DNA of 50,553 nt from Gammaproteobacteria bacterium (GTDB lineage: Bacteria; Pseudomonadota; Gammaproteobacteria; Enterobacterales; Alteromonadaceae), in contig JAHJZX010000044.1 of assembly GCA_018826295.1 (NCBI GenBank), positions 1-50,553 on the forward strand, given 5' to 3'. Numbering within the stretch: position 1 is the stretch's first letter; each line of letters begins with the position of its first letter. A program made the translations under genes and the position numbers. Positions 50,474-50,553 of the stretch are shown one piece after another. The notes below the pieces were generated by a model. It was not told where the DNA came from. It worked only from the letters and a program-made list of their open reading frames with translations, and searched no databases.

Positions 50474-50553
50474 CTAACAGACGATGCGCGTGCCTACTGC
50501 TTGCTGTCGCATCAGATTTAACAAATCTTGCGGGTGTTGCCAGCCCGCGACGG
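50474..50553 (-). CDS. argB: Acetylglutamate kinase, C-terminal end only
   Basis: The last 25 codons and stop of a gene that continues beyond the window. Read on the minus strand they give VAGWQHPQDLLNLMRQQAVG followed by TRIVC and a TAG stop at 50474-50476. The final QAVGTRIV resembles the C-terminus of ArgB (E. coli ends in a similar MGTRIL stretch). Position directly upstream of argF and on the same strand fits an argCBFGH operon, as in Vibrio and Shewanella. The call rests on a short segment, so the symbol is probable rather than certain. Confidence 0.75.
   Translation of the reverse strand, partial: VAGWQHPQDLLNLMRQQAVGTRIVC

Overview
The window is a chromosomal stretch of a gammaproteobacterium. 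The gene content and order (murJ-ribF-ileS-lspA-fkpB-ispH followed by type IV minor pilin genes, an argBFGH run, a HlyU-like regulator, a ZrgA-type zinc locus) suggest an aquatic Alteromonadales/Chromatiaceae-type bacterium such as a Rheinheimera or Alishewanella relative. The genus is a guess from gene style, not a measurement.

Region 1 (1-6182) is a small genomic island inserted at the 3' end of ssrA (tmRNA). It carries a P4-type tyrosine integrase, three genes of unknown function, an AlpA-type regulator, two helix-turn-helix proteins (one with two HTH-like segments, a candidate replication initiator), an XRE regulator and a small protein resembling phage antiterminator Q. Between the candidate initiator and the XRE gene lies about 750 bp of non-coding DNA packed with ordered repeats: two arrays built on the palindrome CGGAAC-N4-GTTCC with a 22-bp period, a 23-bp array and an AT-rich 16-bp array. 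This looks like an iteron-type origin. A GGGGTAT motif recurs at both island ends and in front of alpA. The island looks like a minimal integrative element or phage satellite. A degenerate attR, followed by what is probably the displaced original ssrA terminator, closes it near 6182.

Region 2 (6.2-18.9 kb) is ordinary accessory chromosome: an orphan exosortase-type acyltransferase, a YdjM-like membrane hydrolase, a DUF1543 protein, a GAF-domain histidine kinase, a zinc-import locus (ABC ATPase, FtsX-like permease, DUF3299 protein, ZrgA with a His/Glu tract and a good Zur box), an FeS-type photolyase, an M28 peptidase, a transglutaminase/TPR lipoprotein, glnB and nadE.

Region 3 (18.9-35.1 kb) is the most striking part: three separate minor-pilin/pseudopilin gene sets (A, B, C) lie almost wholly on one strand, with an AlgZ/AlgR (FimS/AlgR) two-component pair between C and B. 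Set B is a complete fimT-pilV-pilW-pilX-pilY1-pilE operon. Set A, directly downstream, is a diverged copy with a very short PilY1-like lipoprotein; its fimT lies convergently beyond a TA-flanked 130-bp MITE-like element. Set C occupies the conserved slot next to ispH, lacks pilY1, and ends in a 631-residue PilX-like protein with a beta-helical, polymer-forming type C-terminal region that may act as an alternative pilus-tip module.

Region 4 (35.3-50.6 kb) is conserved housekeeping: ispH, fkpB, lspA, ileS, ribF, murJ on one strand, rpsT (UUG start) opposite, then hlyU-like and cheY-like regulators, a second M28 peptidase, two small membrane proteins, smrA, and the arginine run argH-argG-argF with the last codons of argB at the window edge.
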